Source: G963662905 sp965230045
GTDB lineage: Bacteria > Bacteroidota > Bacteroidia > Bacteroidales > WRLA01
Direction of reading: 5' to 3'
Assembly (NCBI GenBank): GCA_965230045.1
Contig: OZ245940.1
Location: forward strand, 1,736,001 to 1,800,000
DNA length: 64,000 nt
In this document: positions 15,110-24,975 of the stretch, piece by piece
Numbering within the stretch: the first letter of the stretch is position 1
How the letters are laid out: the number at the start of each line of letters is the position of its first letter
Made by a program: the position numbers and the translations under genes
The notes under the pieces: model-generated
The model's input: the letters and a program-made list of their open reading frames with translations, nothing else
Databases searched by the model: none
Told to the model about the DNA's origin: nothing

Positions 15110-15157
15110 ATGATAAAAATAATCATTAACACACTTGATAATGATTATCTTTATCAT
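15110..15157. repeat. AT-rich inverted repeat upstream of the thioredoxin-like gene
   Basis: ATGATAAAAATAATCATT (15110-15127) pairs with AATGATTATCTTTATCAT (15140-15157) at 17 of 18 positions across a 12-bp loop. Its position 41 bp before the next ATG suggests an operator. The ATnATnATTATCnTTATCAT-like pattern is reminiscent of Fur/Per-type operator boxes, but this is only a resemblance. Confidence 0.55.
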
Positions 15158-15197
15158 GCGGTTACATCCCACCTATGAAAATCAAAATTATAAACGG

Positions 15198-15710
15198 ATG
15201 AAAAAATATTTTTTCCTGCTTTTATTCATGTTTGCTTTGGTGATTTCTGCATCATCACAGGCATTAGTAGAAGAGGATGAAGAACGCGGCATCAAATATC
15301 TGGTAGGTGAATGCAGCGATCAGGATTGGGCGAAAGTCGGTTTTGACACTTATCTTGATGATGGTTTTGCCGAATATCAGCCCAATGAAACTTTGCTCGA
15401 TAGCTTAAAGTTGATGCAAATGCCGGACAGCATTTTGATTGTGCTGGCTACCTGGTGCCACGATTCGCAGGTCCAGGTGCCGCGGTTTTTACGTGTTTTG
15501 CAAGATGCCGGCTATCCCGGATCATCAGTGAAAGTGCTTGCAGTTGACCTGAAGAAAAAAGCCGGCGATCTGGATATCAGTGAATTGAACATTGAGCGTG
15601 TGCCTACGTTTATATTTTATGATGACCAAAAAGAGATCGGGCGCATTATCGAAACACCGGTGAATACGCTGGAGATGGATTTTTACCAGATTTTAAGGAA
15701 TAAACGATAA
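15198..15710 (+). CDS. Exported thioredoxin-fold protein
   Basis: About 170 residues from the ATG at 15198 (MKKYFFLLLFMFALVISASSQ), a signal peptide; the open frame begins 63 bp upstream but would mask it. The mature part has a thioredoxin fold with ATWCHDSQVQVPRF at the active-site position and the cis-Pro loop VPTFIFYDD. The usual CxxC is CxxS, so it may not be a dithiol oxidoreductase; similar single-Cys proteins are common in Bacteroidota. The stop overlaps the approach to panC, which starts 1 bp later. Confidence 0.75.
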   Translation: MKKYFFLLLFMFALVISASSQALVEEDEERGIKYLVGECSDQDWAKVGFDTYLDDGFAEYQPNETLLDSLKLMQMPDSILIVLATWCHDSQVQVPRFLRVLQDAGYPGSSVKVLAVDLKKKAGDLDISELNIERVPTFIFYDDQKEIGRIIETPVNTLEMDFYQILRNKR

Positions 15711-15711
15711 A

Positions 15712-16563
15712 ATGGAACTGATTAAAAAACGCGCGGAACTCGCCGGAATAATTGAGCGTTTGCGCAGCGAAGGAAAGCAAATTGGCTTTGTGCCCACTAT
15801 GGGCGCTTTGCACGAAGGACATTTATCCTTAATTCGTGCTGCTGCTGAATGCGATGTTGTGGTCTGCAGCATTTTCGTGAACCCTGTGCAGTTTAATGAT
15901 GCGTCGGATCTGAAAAAATATCCCCGCATCCTGGATCAGGACATGGCATTGCTTTCCACTGAAAAGTGCGATTATGTTTTTGCGCCATCTGTAGAGGAAA
16001 TGTATCCCGAAGCTCCTGAAGAAAAATACGATTTCGGGGCATTGGAACGTGTGATGGAAGGAGCGCACCGCCCGGGACATTTTAATGGTGTTGCGGTTGT
16101 GGTGAAACGGCTCTTTGATATGGTGTGCCCGCACAAAGCGTATTTTGGATTAAAAGATTTTCAGCAATTGCGTATCATTGAAAAGCTTGTGGAAACGGAG
16201 CAGATTCCGGTGGAAATTGTTCCTTGTCCCATCGTGCGCGAAAATGATGGCCTGGCAATGAGTTCACGAAACCGCAGGCTCAAAGCTGAGGAACGGGCCA
16301 TTGCTCCGCAGATTCACCGTATTTTGAAAGAATCGGTGACGCATTATAAAAATGCAGGTGTATCTCAATGCATGGACCGGGTGTATGATCAGATTGGGCA
16401 AATCCCGGAATTTCGCCTGGAGTATTTTCAGATTGTTGACCGTAAAAGCTTACAGCCTGTTGCAGAAGGCGATGGAAGCAGGCAACATGTGGGTTGCATC
16501 GCGCTGCATTTGGGCAATGTGCGCCTGATCGACAATATTGATTATTCGCAAAGCGTTCAATAA
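15712..16563 (+). CDS. panC: Pantothenate synthetase (pantoate-beta-alanine ligase)
   Basis: A 283-residue enzyme that condenses D-pantoate and beta-alanine with ATP in coenzyme A synthesis. It carries the HIGH-type motif PTMGALHEGHLSLI (residues about 28-41), IFVNPVQFN, KDFQQLRII and the KMSKS-like AMSSRNRRL. Normal length. The ATG follows the thioredoxin-like gene by 1 bp. panD, which supplies beta-alanine, is 49 bp downstream. Confidence 0.95.
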   Translation: MELIKKRAELAGIIERLRSEGKQIGFVPTMGALHEGHLSLIRAAAECDVVVCSIFVNPVQFNDASDLKKYPRILDQDMALLSTEKCDYVFAPSVEEMYPEAPEEKYDFGALERVMEGAHRPGHFNGVAVVVKRLFDMVCPHKAYFGLKDFQQLRIIEKLVETEQIPVEIVPCPIVRENDGLAMSSRNRRLKAEERAIAPQIHRILKESVTHYKNAGVSQCMDRVYDQIGQIPEFRLEYFQIVDRKSLQPVAEGDGSRQHVGCIALHLGNVRLIDNIDYSQSVQ

Positions 16564-16597
16564 TACTACAGAGGATGATATTAACTCAATAATTTCT

Positions 16598-16605
16598 TAA
16601 TTTTG
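16598..16605 (+). promoter_or_regulatory. -7 element upstream of panD
   Basis: TAATTTTG matches TAnnTTTG and ends 7 bp before the panD ATG, so panD may have its own promoter in addition to read-through from panC. Confidence 0.5.
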
Positions 16606-16612
16606 CCGCATT

Positions 16613-16957
16613 ATGTTTATTGATATATTAAAATCAAAAATCCACCGGGCCACCATTACGGAAGCAGATCTGAATTATATTGGTTCCATTACCATTGATG
16701 AAGATATGATGGATGCTGTTGATCTCATTGAAAATGAGCGTGTTCATATTTACGACATCTCCAATGGCGAACGTTTTGACACATACGTAATCAAAGGCGA
16801 ACGTGGTTCGGGCATCATCGGGATAAACGGAGCGGCTGCGCGTAAGGTCGCCCCCGGCGATCTGGCCATTATCGTTTCTTATGCTTCCATGGATGCCGAA
16901 GAAGCAAGAACTTTCAAACCAAAAATTATCTTCCCCGACGAGAATAACAAAATTTAG
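16613..16957 (+). CDS. panD: Aspartate 1-decarboxylase precursor
   Basis: A 114-residue proenzyme that makes beta-alanine from aspartate. The self-cleavage site Gly24-Ser25 (YIGSITID) produces the pyruvoyl cofactor. Other family features are MFIDILKSKIHRATIT at the N-terminus and GINGAAARKVAPGDLAIIVSY. It lies between panC and a membrane-protein gene on the same strand. Complete and of normal length. Confidence 0.95.
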   Translation: MFIDILKSKIHRATITEADLNYIGSITIDEDMMDAVDLIENERVHIYDISNGERFDTYVIKGERGSGIIGINGAAARKVAPGDLAIIVSYASMDAEEARTFKPKIIFPDENNKI

Positions 16958-16961
16958 GCTT

Positions 16962-17966
16962 TTGACGAAAAAGATACTATCTGTACTTCAATACATTGTA
17001 TTCCTTTCACTGGGCATGCTGCTTCTGTGGCTTGTATTCCGCAAATTAAATATTCATACAGTACTGGAAGAAATGCGTGGAGCTAATTTCTGGTGGCTGG
17101 GTTTGAGTATGGTTTTTGGGATTATCTCACACATTTTCAGGGCAATGAGATGGAATATCCTCATCGAACACATGGGATATAAAACAAAAACCAGCACAAC
17201 CTTTTTTGCGGTAATGATTGGTTATCTGGCAAATATTGCTGTCCCGCGTTTGGGCGAAGTTACTCGTTGCGGTGTGCTGAGCCGTAAAACCAAAGTTCCT
17301 TTCGACAGCCTGGTAGGCAGTGTGATTTCAGAACGGATTTTTGATCTTTTTGTATTGCTCTTCCTGATCTTCCTGGTGATTGTTTTCCAAATGGAGCTTC
17401 TGGGGCAGTTTCTTGATAAATATCTTTTGGTGCCTTTGGAACAGCAAGTGGGGCATAGCTACGGCCCGATTTTATTGATTGTTGGCACAGTGGTTTTATT
17501 GGGCCTAATTGGTTTCCTGATCTATCGTTACGTCTTCCCGCGGCTGACCAAATATGTGTTTTTCAAGAAGATTTATTCTTTTCTACAGGGATTGATCAAT
17601 GGCGCCAAAACCATTTATCAGATCCGGCAAAAAGCACTTTTCCTGTTTTATACTTTTATGGTTTGGCTGATGTACACCCTGATGGTGTATGTGCCGTTTT
17701 ATTCTCTTGGCGAAACATCCCATCTTGATCTCATTGATGGCCTGACGGTTATGACCATTGGCAGCCTCGGTATGGTGGCTCCGGTTCCGGGAGGTTTGGG
17801 CGCGTATCATTTTATCGTAAAGGCAATTTTACTCGAGATTTATAAAGTTCCGGCAGTTGCAGCCGCCTCATTTGCAACACTAACGCATGCTGCACAAACG
17901 CTTATGATCATCCTTGTGGGCAGTCTTTCCTACCTTTACCTCTTTCTTATCGGAAAAAAGAAGTAA
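16962..17966 (+). CDS. Flippase-like (lysylphosphatidylglycerol synthase TM region) membrane protein
   Basis: About 334 residues from a probable TTG start at 16962, 4 bp after the panD stop; the longer frame begins inside panD. It has about eight membrane segments and the family signatures FRAMRWNIL, NIAVPRLGEVTRCGVL, ERIFDLFVLL and PVPGGLGAYHFIV. This UPF0104/YbhN-like family covers flippase-like domains of unknown substrate. There is no soluble lysyl-transferase domain, so phosphatidylglycerol aminoacylation is not implied. Followed 21 bp later by rfaE2. Confidence 0.8.
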   Translation: MTKKILSVLQYIVFLSLGMLLLWLVFRKLNIHTVLEEMRGANFWWLGLSMVFGIISHIFRAMRWNILIEHMGYKTKTSTTFFAVMIGYLANIAVPRLGEVTRCGVLSRKTKVPFDSLVGSVISERIFDLFVLLFLIFLVIVFQMELLGQFLDKYLLVPLEQQVGHSYGPILLIVGTVVLLGLIGFLIYRYVFPRLTKYVFFKKIYSFLQGLINGAKTIYQIRQKALFLFYTFMVWLMYTLMVYVPFYSLGETSHLDLIDGLTVMTIGSLGMVAPVPGGLGAYHFIVKAILLEIYKVPAVAAASFATLTHAAQTLMIILVGSLSYLYLFLIGKKK

Positions 17967-17987
17967 ATTCGGCTGAAAAAACAGCTT

Positions 17988-18491
17988 ATGGCTTTTACCG
18001 AAAGTATTTCCACTAAAATCCGGTCGGGTGCTGACTTTGAACGCTGGCTGGCATTTTGCCGCTTTAAATCCAAAAAAATTGTTTTTACCAACGGATGTTT
18101 TGATATTCTGCATCTTGGGCATGTGGATTATCTGCGCAAAGCGCGCGATTTGGGCGATGTTTTGATTGTTGGACTGAATACAGATGCCTCAGTGAGCCGG
18201 ATCAAAGGGCCTTTACGTCCGGTGCAGGATGAAAAATCCCGTGCTGAACTTATGGCTTCACTGGCTTTTGTAGATGCCGTTGTGCTTTTTGATGAGCCTA
18301 CGCCTTATCATCTGATTAAGCAGGTGCAACCGGATATCCTGGTAAAAGGAAAAGACTATAAAGCTGAGGATGTCGTTGGTTATGATGTAGTTACGGCAAA
18401 AGGGGGTGAGGTGGTTACCATCGATCTTGTGGAAGGCTATTCCACATCGAATGCAATTGAGCGCATCATGAAAGCCGAAAAGGAGGATTAA
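17988..18491 (+). CDS. rfaE2: D-glycero-beta-D-manno-heptose 1-phosphate adenylyltransferase
   Basis: A 167-residue nucleotidyltransferase equal to the C-terminal domain of HldE. It shows FTNGCFDILHLGHVDYL (HxGH at residues about 42-45), the GLNTDASVSRIKG motif and the EGYSTSNAIERI end. It makes ADP-heptose for lipopolysaccharide. The kinase half is a separate gene (rfaE1) at 60150-61163, 42 kb away. The radA start codon follows the stop directly. Confidence 0.9.
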   Translation: MAFTESISTKIRSGADFERWLAFCRFKSKKIVFTNGCFDILHLGHVDYLRKARDLGDVLIVGLNTDASVSRIKGPLRPVQDEKSRAELMASLAFVDAVVLFDEPTPYHLIKQVQPDILVKGKDYKAEDVVGYDVVTAKGGEVVTIDLVEGYSTSNAIERIMKAEKED

Positions 18492-19865
18492 ATGGCAAAA
18501 ACAAAAGTGAGTTTTTTCTGCCGGAATTGCGGCCATGAAAGCCCGAAATGGTTGGGGAAATGTCCTTCCTGTGGCGAATGGAATACCTTTCAGGAAGAGA
18601 TTATTACGAAATCCAAAGGAAATCAAAGCAGCTTCCGTCCTGAAGATCAGGATAATCATCGGATAAAACCCGTTCCGGTTCAGGATATTGAAGCAACAAA
18701 CGAAAAGCGCATCAATACAGGCAGTGAGGAGCTGAACCGTACACTGGGCGGAGGTTTGGTGCCCGGATCGTTGGTGTTGGTAGGAGGGGAGCCCGGGATT
18801 GGAAAATCGACACTGATGCTGCAGATTGCCCTGAAACTGAAGGGTAAAAAGATAATGTATATCTCCGGCGAGGAAAGTGCACGTCAGCTCCGGATGCGCG
18901 CCGAACGCATTGGTATCGAAAATGAAGCCTGTTACATCCTCACCGAAACGCGTACCCAATCCATTCTCAGCCATCTGAAAAACCAGCCTTCCGATTTGGT
19001 GGTTATCGATTCCATTCAAACCCTGCAAACGGATTTGCTCGAATCCTCACCGGGAAGCATCAGCCAGATCAGGGAAACGGCTGCCGAATTGCTCCGCTAT
19101 GCAAAAAGCTCAGGCATTCCTGTCGTACTGATTGGTCATATCACCAAAGAAGGCAGTCTGGCAGGTCCGAAAATCCTGGAACATATGGTGGATACGGTTA
19201 TCCACTTTGAAGGTGACCGGAACTATGGTTACCGCCTGTTGCGTGCGACCAAAAACCGTTTTGGTTCTACTTCCGAGCTGGGGATTTTTGAAATGCAGGC
19301 CAATGGTTTGCGCGAAGTGACCAATCCCTCGGAAGTTTTGCTTTCTCAACGCGATGATGCTTTGAGCGGTGTTGGAATCGCTGCTACGCTCGAAGGTATG
19401 CGGCCTTTACTTATCGAAATTCAGGCGTTGGTGAGCAATGCCGCTTATGGCACGCCCCAGCGTTCTACCACAGGTTTTGATGTGCGCCGGCTGAATATGT
19501 TGCTGGCTGTTTTGGAAAAACGCAGTGGTTTCCGCTTATCGAGCAAAGATGTGTTTTTGAATGTGGCCGGAGGTTTTCGGGTTGATGACCCCGCAACGGA
19601 TCTGGCCGTAATTGCTGCAGTACTTTCTTCTTCGGAGGATATTCCTGTAGATCAGAATATTTGCTTTGCTGCCGAAGTGGGACTTTCCGGGGAAATCAGG
19701 CCGGTAAACCGTATTGAAAGCCGCATTGCTGAAGCCTCAAAACTGGGTTTTGAGCAGATTTTTATTTCAAAATACGCACTCGATAAAATCGATGCTAAAT
19801 CCTACAATATTCAAATTCATGCTGTAGGCAAAGTGAATGAGGTTTTTCGGTTGTTGTTTGGCTGA
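18492..19865 (+). CDS. radA: DNA repair protein RadA
   Basis: A 457-residue RecA-like protein: zinc finger C-xx-C...C-xx-C (FCRNCGHESPKWLGKCPSCGEW, split here as residues 10-13 and 25-28), Walker A GGEPGIGKST (about residue 98), the RadA-specific KNRFG (about residue 254) and a C-terminal Lon-like domain (VFLNVAGGFRVDDPATDL). RadA drives branch migration in recombinational repair. The start abuts the rfaE2 stop. The gene converges on the T9SS cargo gene with a 2-bp gap. Confidence 0.95.
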   Translation: MAKTKVSFFCRNCGHESPKWLGKCPSCGEWNTFQEEIITKSKGNQSSFRPEDQDNHRIKPVPVQDIEATNEKRINTGSEELNRTLGGGLVPGSLVLVGGEPGIGKSTLMLQIALKLKGKKIMYISGEESARQLRMRAERIGIENEACYILTETRTQSILSHLKNQPSDLVVIDSIQTLQTDLLESSPGSISQIRETAAELLRYAKSSGIPVVLIGHITKEGSLAGPKILEHMVDTVIHFEGDRNYGYRLLRATKNRFGSTSELGIFEMQANGLREVTNPSEVLLSQRDDALSGVGIAATLEGMRPLLIEIQALVSNAAYGTPQRSTTGFDVRRLNMLLAVLEKRSGFRLSSKDVFLNVAGGFRVDDPATDLAVIAAVLSSSEDIPVDQNICFAAEVGLSGEIRPVNRIESRIAEASKLGFEQIFISKYALDKIDAKSYNIQIHAVGKVNEVFRLLFG

Positions 19866-19867
19866 TT

Positions 19868-22495
19868 TTATTTTTGGCCGCTCATTAAATATACAGTTCC
19901 TTTCAGATTGCGCTCGATCAGTCCGTTCAGGCTTTGTTCCCAAATGGTGCAGGTGTAGAAATATGTACCATCGGCACATAAACTGCTGGAACCTTCCCTT
20001 TTGCCATCCCAGTTGATTTCCGGATCATCGGTTTTAAATACAACATCGCCCCAGCGGGAAAAGATTTCGAGGTCAATTCGTTCTACACCAAGAAAGGGGA
20101 ATGGGCGTAAATAATCGTTATAACCATCGCCATTGGGCGTAAATACATTGGGCAGACGGTAGTTGAATTCCGGGCAGGAATCGGAAGTGATGCAAATTAT
20201 GTTGCTCAAGTCACCCTCGTTGCGGTTGGAATCCAATGCGCTAACGGCATAGCATCCGGTAACTGTATTGAACATAAGATGCAGAAAACTTGTGTCCGTC
20301 GCGGGGCTTGTTGAGTCCAAAAGCATAAATTCCTCTTCTTTATTCTGCTTAAAGTAAATGTAATATTTCCATGCATCGGAGGAGCTAAAATTATTGGGAT
20401 TCGTCCAGAAAAGCTGGTTGGCGGATTCATCGCATAAAGTGCTTATAAACAGCTCGGGCGGACAGGGCGGTTCATTATCAAAGGGGAAAGCGCAATGCTC
20501 CTGGCTGAAATTAATGATAGGTTCCACAAAACCTGCTGTGCCATAGGATCCTTGTGACTCGATATAGTAGCAATAAGTTTCAAAATTGATCAATCCCGGG
20601 TCTTCATAGAAGCGATTGGATGTTTTCTGAATAAAGGAGAAATCTGTTTCGCCTTCATTTTTGCGGTAAATCAGGAAGGTATCTGCCGTCCAGGGGATAT
20701 CCGCAGCCCAGCTCAGGCGCAAAGCCCTGTTGGCGGGTTCGATACTCAAAAATTCAGAAGTAGCGGAACTGCTTTTCCCGATAAAAAAACGGTCGCCGGG
20801 ACTGTCGTTGTAGAAATCAATGCGGTATTCCCAACTGAAATCCAGTGTGTTGAGCTGCTTGTTGTCTGTATAAAGCGTGTCGTTCAGATTTTGGGTTGAA
20901 TCAATAAGTTTAAAGGTGTCTTCTGATGTTTGTTTTCTGTAAATCAGATATTTGTAAGGCCCCGGCGCTTGTTGCGCATCAATCTCGCTGGGCTTGCTCC
21001 AGGCGAGAAATACCGATCCATCTGCCGCATCTGTTTTCTGAATGCTTGCATTAGTAATTACCGGTACATCTTTTTTGAGGCTGACACAATACTCATTACT
21101 GGCATATCCTTCAGCGCCGTCCGGGGAAATTGCGGTTACGACATAACAGTACAAAACGCCATGGGTCAGACCTTCGCCATGATTATCATCGCGGAAAACC
21201 GTATCAACATTTGAAGCGCTTTCATAAATCAGGCGGTAGCCTGTGTATTCCGGAACGCCATTTTCGCATACGTCATGCTGCCAGCCCGATTGTCCGTTTT
21301 TACGGAATAGTTTATAGCCGGAAGCATTGGGACAGATGCTTTTCGACCATTTCAGGATGGCGCTTTGGCCTAGTGGCTCTGCCGACAGGATTTCCGGTGC
21401 GGGAGCTATGACCCTGATATTAATTGCTTTGGTGTTGGTGAGATTTACCGGGCTTCCGTTGTCGGTAGCTTTGAAATAGGTCTGGTAGGGCAGTCGGCGC
21501 ACATGTGCACATTCCGTTTGCCATGCAAATTGTCCGCTTACTTCACCTATCCCGATCACTTCTTCGAAGGAAGCAGCTGAAGCGGGCACTTCAAAGGGGC
21601 CTCCGGAAGCATTCAGTGTTATAATATCTCCATCGGGATCTATAGCTGTAACCGGAAACTGCAGCAGTTTCCCGGCGGTGACGCATGTGTCGTCCAGGGA
21701 TTCGATAAGCGGCGGTTCGTGCTGGCAGGCAACAATATTGATCTGCATATCACGGGTTACATAGCCAATGCGGATTCCGTTACGCCATTCTTCCACCAAA
21801 ATAGAAATATTGTATTCGCCCTGCAAAACGGGGTCTTCCCAGCTTAGGGTTCCGCTAATGGGATCAATTTCAAAAATACCGGATGTTTCAGGATAGGAAT
21901 AGCCCGGTATTACCAATCCTTCCATACCCCGGCATTTGGTGATTTTGTACGACAGGCTGTCGCCATCAGGATCCCATGCGCCTGTATTGTGGAAAAATGG
22001 CTGTCCGGCGCAGCCATCGTCAACCGGAGGGTTTAAAAGCTCCGGAGAATTGTTAATGCCCAAAAACGGATTGATCGTGAGCATGCTTTCTACATAAATC
22101 GGCGTGTTTACCGAATTGGGAATATTGAGTACGCCATAATTTCGGTTGGCGTCTTCCATGCTGATTTTGTATGTCCCTGCTCCGGCGTAAGTGTGTCGGG
22201 CTGTCGTTGCTTGCAGCTCAGGATCATAGCGATAAACATTGCGGCTAATTTGGTTCGGTAAATTTGTTTTTTCAGTCCGCTGCAGTACGCTGGATGTCCC
22301 ATCGCCCCATAAAACTTCTAGTTGAGGCCGGTCGGCCGGACTGGGTGTGAATGTATAAGTGACCAGCGTAATTTCGTAGGTGTAGCCTTCGATGTGCCGG
22401 AATGTAATTTCGGCTGCCCTTTGGTGTGTTGCATGCAATTTGCTGCAAACCAGCAAAGATGCAATAAGAAGTAAAATGATGTGCAGCCGTTTCAT
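19868..22495 (-). CDS. Large secreted protein with T9SS type B sorting domain
   Basis: An 875-residue protein with a signal peptide (MKRLHIILLLIASLLVCSKLHA). The N-terminal part has PKD-like or cadherin-like stretches (WDPDGDSLSYKI, AIDPDGDIITLNASG). The middle has several fibronectin type III-like modules (ILKWSKSICPNASGYKLFRKNG, LRLSWAADIPWTADTFLIYRK). The end is a gliding-motility-associated type B sorting domain (LPNVFTPNGDGYNDYLRPF, FSRWGDVVFKT, YTCTIWE). It should be exported by Sec and then T9SS. No catalytic domain is recognised, so it may be an adhesin or surface scaffold. Convergent with radA and divergent from relA/spoT. Confidence 0.85.
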   Translation of the reverse strand: MKRLHIILLLIASLLVCSKLHATHQRAAEITFRHIEGYTYEITLVTYTFTPSPADRPQLEVLWGDGTSSVLQRTEKTNLPNQISRNVYRYDPELQATTARHTYAGAGTYKISMEDANRNYGVLNIPNSVNTPIYVESMLTINPFLGINNSPELLNPPVDDGCAGQPFFHNTGAWDPDGDSLSYKITKCRGMEGLVIPGYSYPETSGIFEIDPISGTLSWEDPVLQGEYNISILVEEWRNGIRIGYVTRDMQINIVACQHEPPLIESLDDTCVTAGKLLQFPVTAIDPDGDIITLNASGGPFEVPASAASFEEVIGIGEVSGQFAWQTECAHVRRLPYQTYFKATDNGSPVNLTNTKAINIRVIAPAPEILSAEPLGQSAILKWSKSICPNASGYKLFRKNGQSGWQHDVCENGVPEYTGYRLIYESASNVDTVFRDDNHGEGLTHGVLYCYVVTAISPDGAEGYASNEYCVSLKKDVPVITNASIQKTDAADGSVFLAWSKPSEIDAQQAPGPYKYLIYRKQTSEDTFKLIDSTQNLNDTLYTDNKQLNTLDFSWEYRIDFYNDSPGDRFFIGKSSSATSEFLSIEPANRALRLSWAADIPWTADTFLIYRKNEGETDFSFIQKTSNRFYEDPGLINFETYCYYIESQGSYGTAGFVEPIINFSQEHCAFPFDNEPPCPPELFISTLCDESANQLFWTNPNNFSSSDAWKYYIYFKQNKEEEFMLLDSTSPATDTSFLHLMFNTVTGCYAVSALDSNRNEGDLSNIICITSDSCPEFNYRLPNVFTPNGDGYNDYLRPFPFLGVERIDLEIFSRWGDVVFKTDDPEINWDGKREGSSSLCADGTYFYTCTIWEQSLNGLIERNLKGTVYLMSGQK

Positions 22496-22578
22496 TATTT
22501 AATATTTGTATCGAAAAACCAAAATTAAAAAATTACCGCTTCCTTTTTCGGTATTGCTGTTATTTACTGCTCTTTTTC

Positions 22579-22610
22579 TTTGGGCAGGATGTTATTTTGG
22601 CTTAATTTTG
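22579..22610 (+). promoter_or_regulatory. Promoter of relA/spoT
   Basis: TTTG (22579-22582) and TAATTTTG (22603-22610) are separated by 20 bp, a good match to the Bacteroidota -33/-7 consensus. The start codon lies 73 bp downstream. Confidence 0.65.
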
Positions 22611-22683
22611 TTAACCTGCAAACGTGATGGTATTTAATCGGGGGTGCAGTAATTTAATCAGCTCATGCACTAAAATTTTAAAT

Positions 22684-24945
22684 ATGTATCAGATTGATAC
22701 AGAAGAGGAACGCAAACAAATACTGAAACAATACAGGAAACTTTTATCCGTGTGGACCCCAAATCCGGCCACAGCTGAAGAAGATCAGGATATGGTGCGC
22801 CGTGCTTTTAACCTTGCCGTTGAAGCTCATCGCGATATGCGGAGAAAAAGTGGGGAGCCTTATATTTACCATCCGCTGGCCGTAGCACAGATTTGTGTTT
22901 CGGAAATTGGCCTGGGTGCTACTTCGATTGTTTGTGCTTTGCTGCACGATGTCGTTGAAGATACCGACTATACATTAGAAGATATTCAGGGACAGTTCGG
23001 AGAGAAGGTCAGTAAGATTATCGACGGCCTGACCAAAATCAAAGGTATTTTTGATAATAATAAGGATCAGTCGGCGATGGCGGCGAATCAAAAAAAGCTG
23101 ATGATTACCCTGGCCGAGGATGTGCGGGTCATTTTGATTAAAATGGCCGACCGTTTGCACAATATGCGCACGCTTGGGGCAATGCCGCAACGCAAACAGT
23201 TGAAAATTAGTGGTGAAACTATTTATCTGTATGCTCCATTGGCACATCGGCTGGGCTTATATGCAATCAAAAGTGAATTGGAAGACCTCTCGCTCAAATA
23301 TACCGAGCCACTCATTTACGAAGGTATTTTTACGAAACTTCAGGCGTCCTTAAAAGATCATAACTCGCTTATCCGTAAGTTTATATATCCCATTAAAAAA
23401 GATTTGGGGCAAAGGGGCTATGCCTACGAAATTCAGGAGCGTGCAAAATCGGTTTATTCCATTTGGAGTAAAATGAAAAAGAAGCAGATCCCTTTTGAGG
23501 AGATCTATGATATTTTTGCGATCCGCATTATCCTCGATGTTCCCCCTGAGGATGAGCGTAAAGCATGCTGGGAAGCATATACCATTATTACCGACCACTT
23601 TCGGCCGAAACCCGACCGGATACGCGATTGGATTACAACGCCCAAAGCCAATGGATATCAGGCTTTACATATTACGGTGATGAGTGATTCCGGAAAATGG
23701 GTGGAAGTGCAAATCCGCACGCGTCGTATGGACGAAATCGCTGAAAAAGGATTTGCGGCTCATTGGAAGTATAAAGGCTCAGATTATGATGAGAGTAATC
23801 TGGAACATTGGCTTGACCGCATCCGCGATATGCTCACCGGACCGGATTCCAATGCGCTGGATTTTATGGACAGTTTTCAGGGTTACCTGTTTACCCAGGA
23901 AATATTCCTGTTTACACCGCAAGGAGAACTGAGGATTTTGCCGGCAGGATCAACAGTGCTCGATTTTGCTTTTGCCATACATACCGAATTGGGCTTTCAA
24001 TGTATTGGTGCAAACGTGAACCATAAATTGCGCCCAAGAAATACCTTGCTGAAAAGCGGTGATCAGGTTGAGGTATTGACCAGCAAAGCACAGCAACCAC
24101 GCGAAGAGTGGCTGTCGTATGTTGTGACTACACGGGCAAAATCGGCTTTGCGCCAGCATTTTAAAGAGGCCCGTAAGCCTTACATCGAAAAAGGAAAAGA
24201 ATTGCTAAAGGGCTATTTCAACGAATTGGGCCTGGAGTTTGCGCATGAGAATATTAAAAAGTTTTACCTGAAGCAATCTTTGCGTTCATCTCATGAGCTA
24301 TACTACAAAGTTTCTTTGGGTGAAATCGGTCTCCGTGAGCTGAAAAACTGCTGCCAGGAGAATGACAAAGAACGCGGATGGTTCTCGTATATCAATCCGT
24401 TTAACCGTGCCAAAAAAGATATCTCCGGCCCGCTTACACTTAGTGAGACTTTTGTGCAGGAATTAAAAAAGCGCAGCAATACCCTGATTCTTAATGAAGA
24501 AGAGCGAATCCACTGGGAAGCGGCAAATTGCTGCCACCCTATTCCCGGCGATGATGTGATGGGATTTATTGACTTTGAAAAAGATAAAATCATTGTCCAT
24601 CGTACCCAATGCCGTCAGGCGCTGGCTTTAATGGCCACTTTTGGGAATAATGTGATCAAGGCCAAATGGTATGAGGATCAGACGCCTTCTTTCCTTGCCG
24701 GAATTTCGGTAAACGGTATGGATCGAAAAGGATTGATCAATCAACTTACTCAGATTATCTCTAATGAGTTGAATACCAATATCAAATCCTTTAAAATTGA
24801 ATCTAATGACGGGGTTTTTGATGGCGAAATTATGCTCTATATCACCAATATCAATCACCTGACCAACATCATATCAAAAATCAAAAAAATCAAGCAGGTT
24901 AAAAAGGTTTTGCGCTTGTCGCGCGAAAATCTCTATGAAGACTAA
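22684..24945 (+). CDS. RelA/SpoT-family (p)ppGpp synthetase/hydrolase
   Basis: About 753 residues from the ATG at 22684 (MYQIDTEEERKQ); the open frame extends 20 codons upstream with no family similarity. Domains: HD hydrolase (HPLAVAQICV, HDVVEDTDY, about residue 87), synthetase (DIFAIRII, ITTPKANGYQALH, about residues 270-340), TGS (LFTPQGELRILPAGSTVLDFAF, from about residue 405; 20 residues at most are quoted) and a C-terminal ACT domain. HD residues look intact, so it is probably bifunctional and controls the stringent response. No other rel gene is in the window. Confidence 0.93.
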   Translation: MYQIDTEEERKQILKQYRKLLSVWTPNPATAEEDQDMVRRAFNLAVEAHRDMRRKSGEPYIYHPLAVAQICVSEIGLGATSIVCALLHDVVEDTDYTLEDIQGQFGEKVSKIIDGLTKIKGIFDNNKDQSAMAANQKKLMITLAEDVRVILIKMADRLHNMRTLGAMPQRKQLKISGETIYLYAPLAHRLGLYAIKSELEDLSLKYTEPLIYEGIFTKLQASLKDHNSLIRKFIYPIKKDLGQRGYAYEIQERAKSVYSIWSKMKKKQIPFEEIYDIFAIRIILDVPPEDERKACWEAYTIITDHFRPKPDRIRDWITTPKANGYQALHITVMSDSGKWVEVQIRTRRMDEIAEKGFAAHWKYKGSDYDESNLEHWLDRIRDMLTGPDSNALDFMDSFQGYLFTQEIFLFTPQGELRILPAGSTVLDFAFAIHTELGFQCIGANVNHKLRPRNTLLKSGDQVEVLTSKAQQPREEWLSYVVTTRAKSALRQHFKEARKPYIEKGKELLKGYFNELGLEFAHENIKKFYLKQSLRSSHELYYKVSLGEIGLRELKNCCQENDKERGWFSYINPFNRAKKDISGPLTLSETFVQELKKRSNTLILNEEERIHWEAANCCHPIPGDDVMGFIDFEKDKIIVHRTQCRQALALMATFGNNVIKAKWYEDQTPSFLAGISVNGMDRKGLINQLTQIISNELNTNIKSFKIESNDGVFDGEIMLYITNINHLTNIISKIKKIKQVKKVLRLSRENLYED

Positions 24946-24975
24946 ATAAAAATTTGGCAGTTTAAAGCTATTTCC

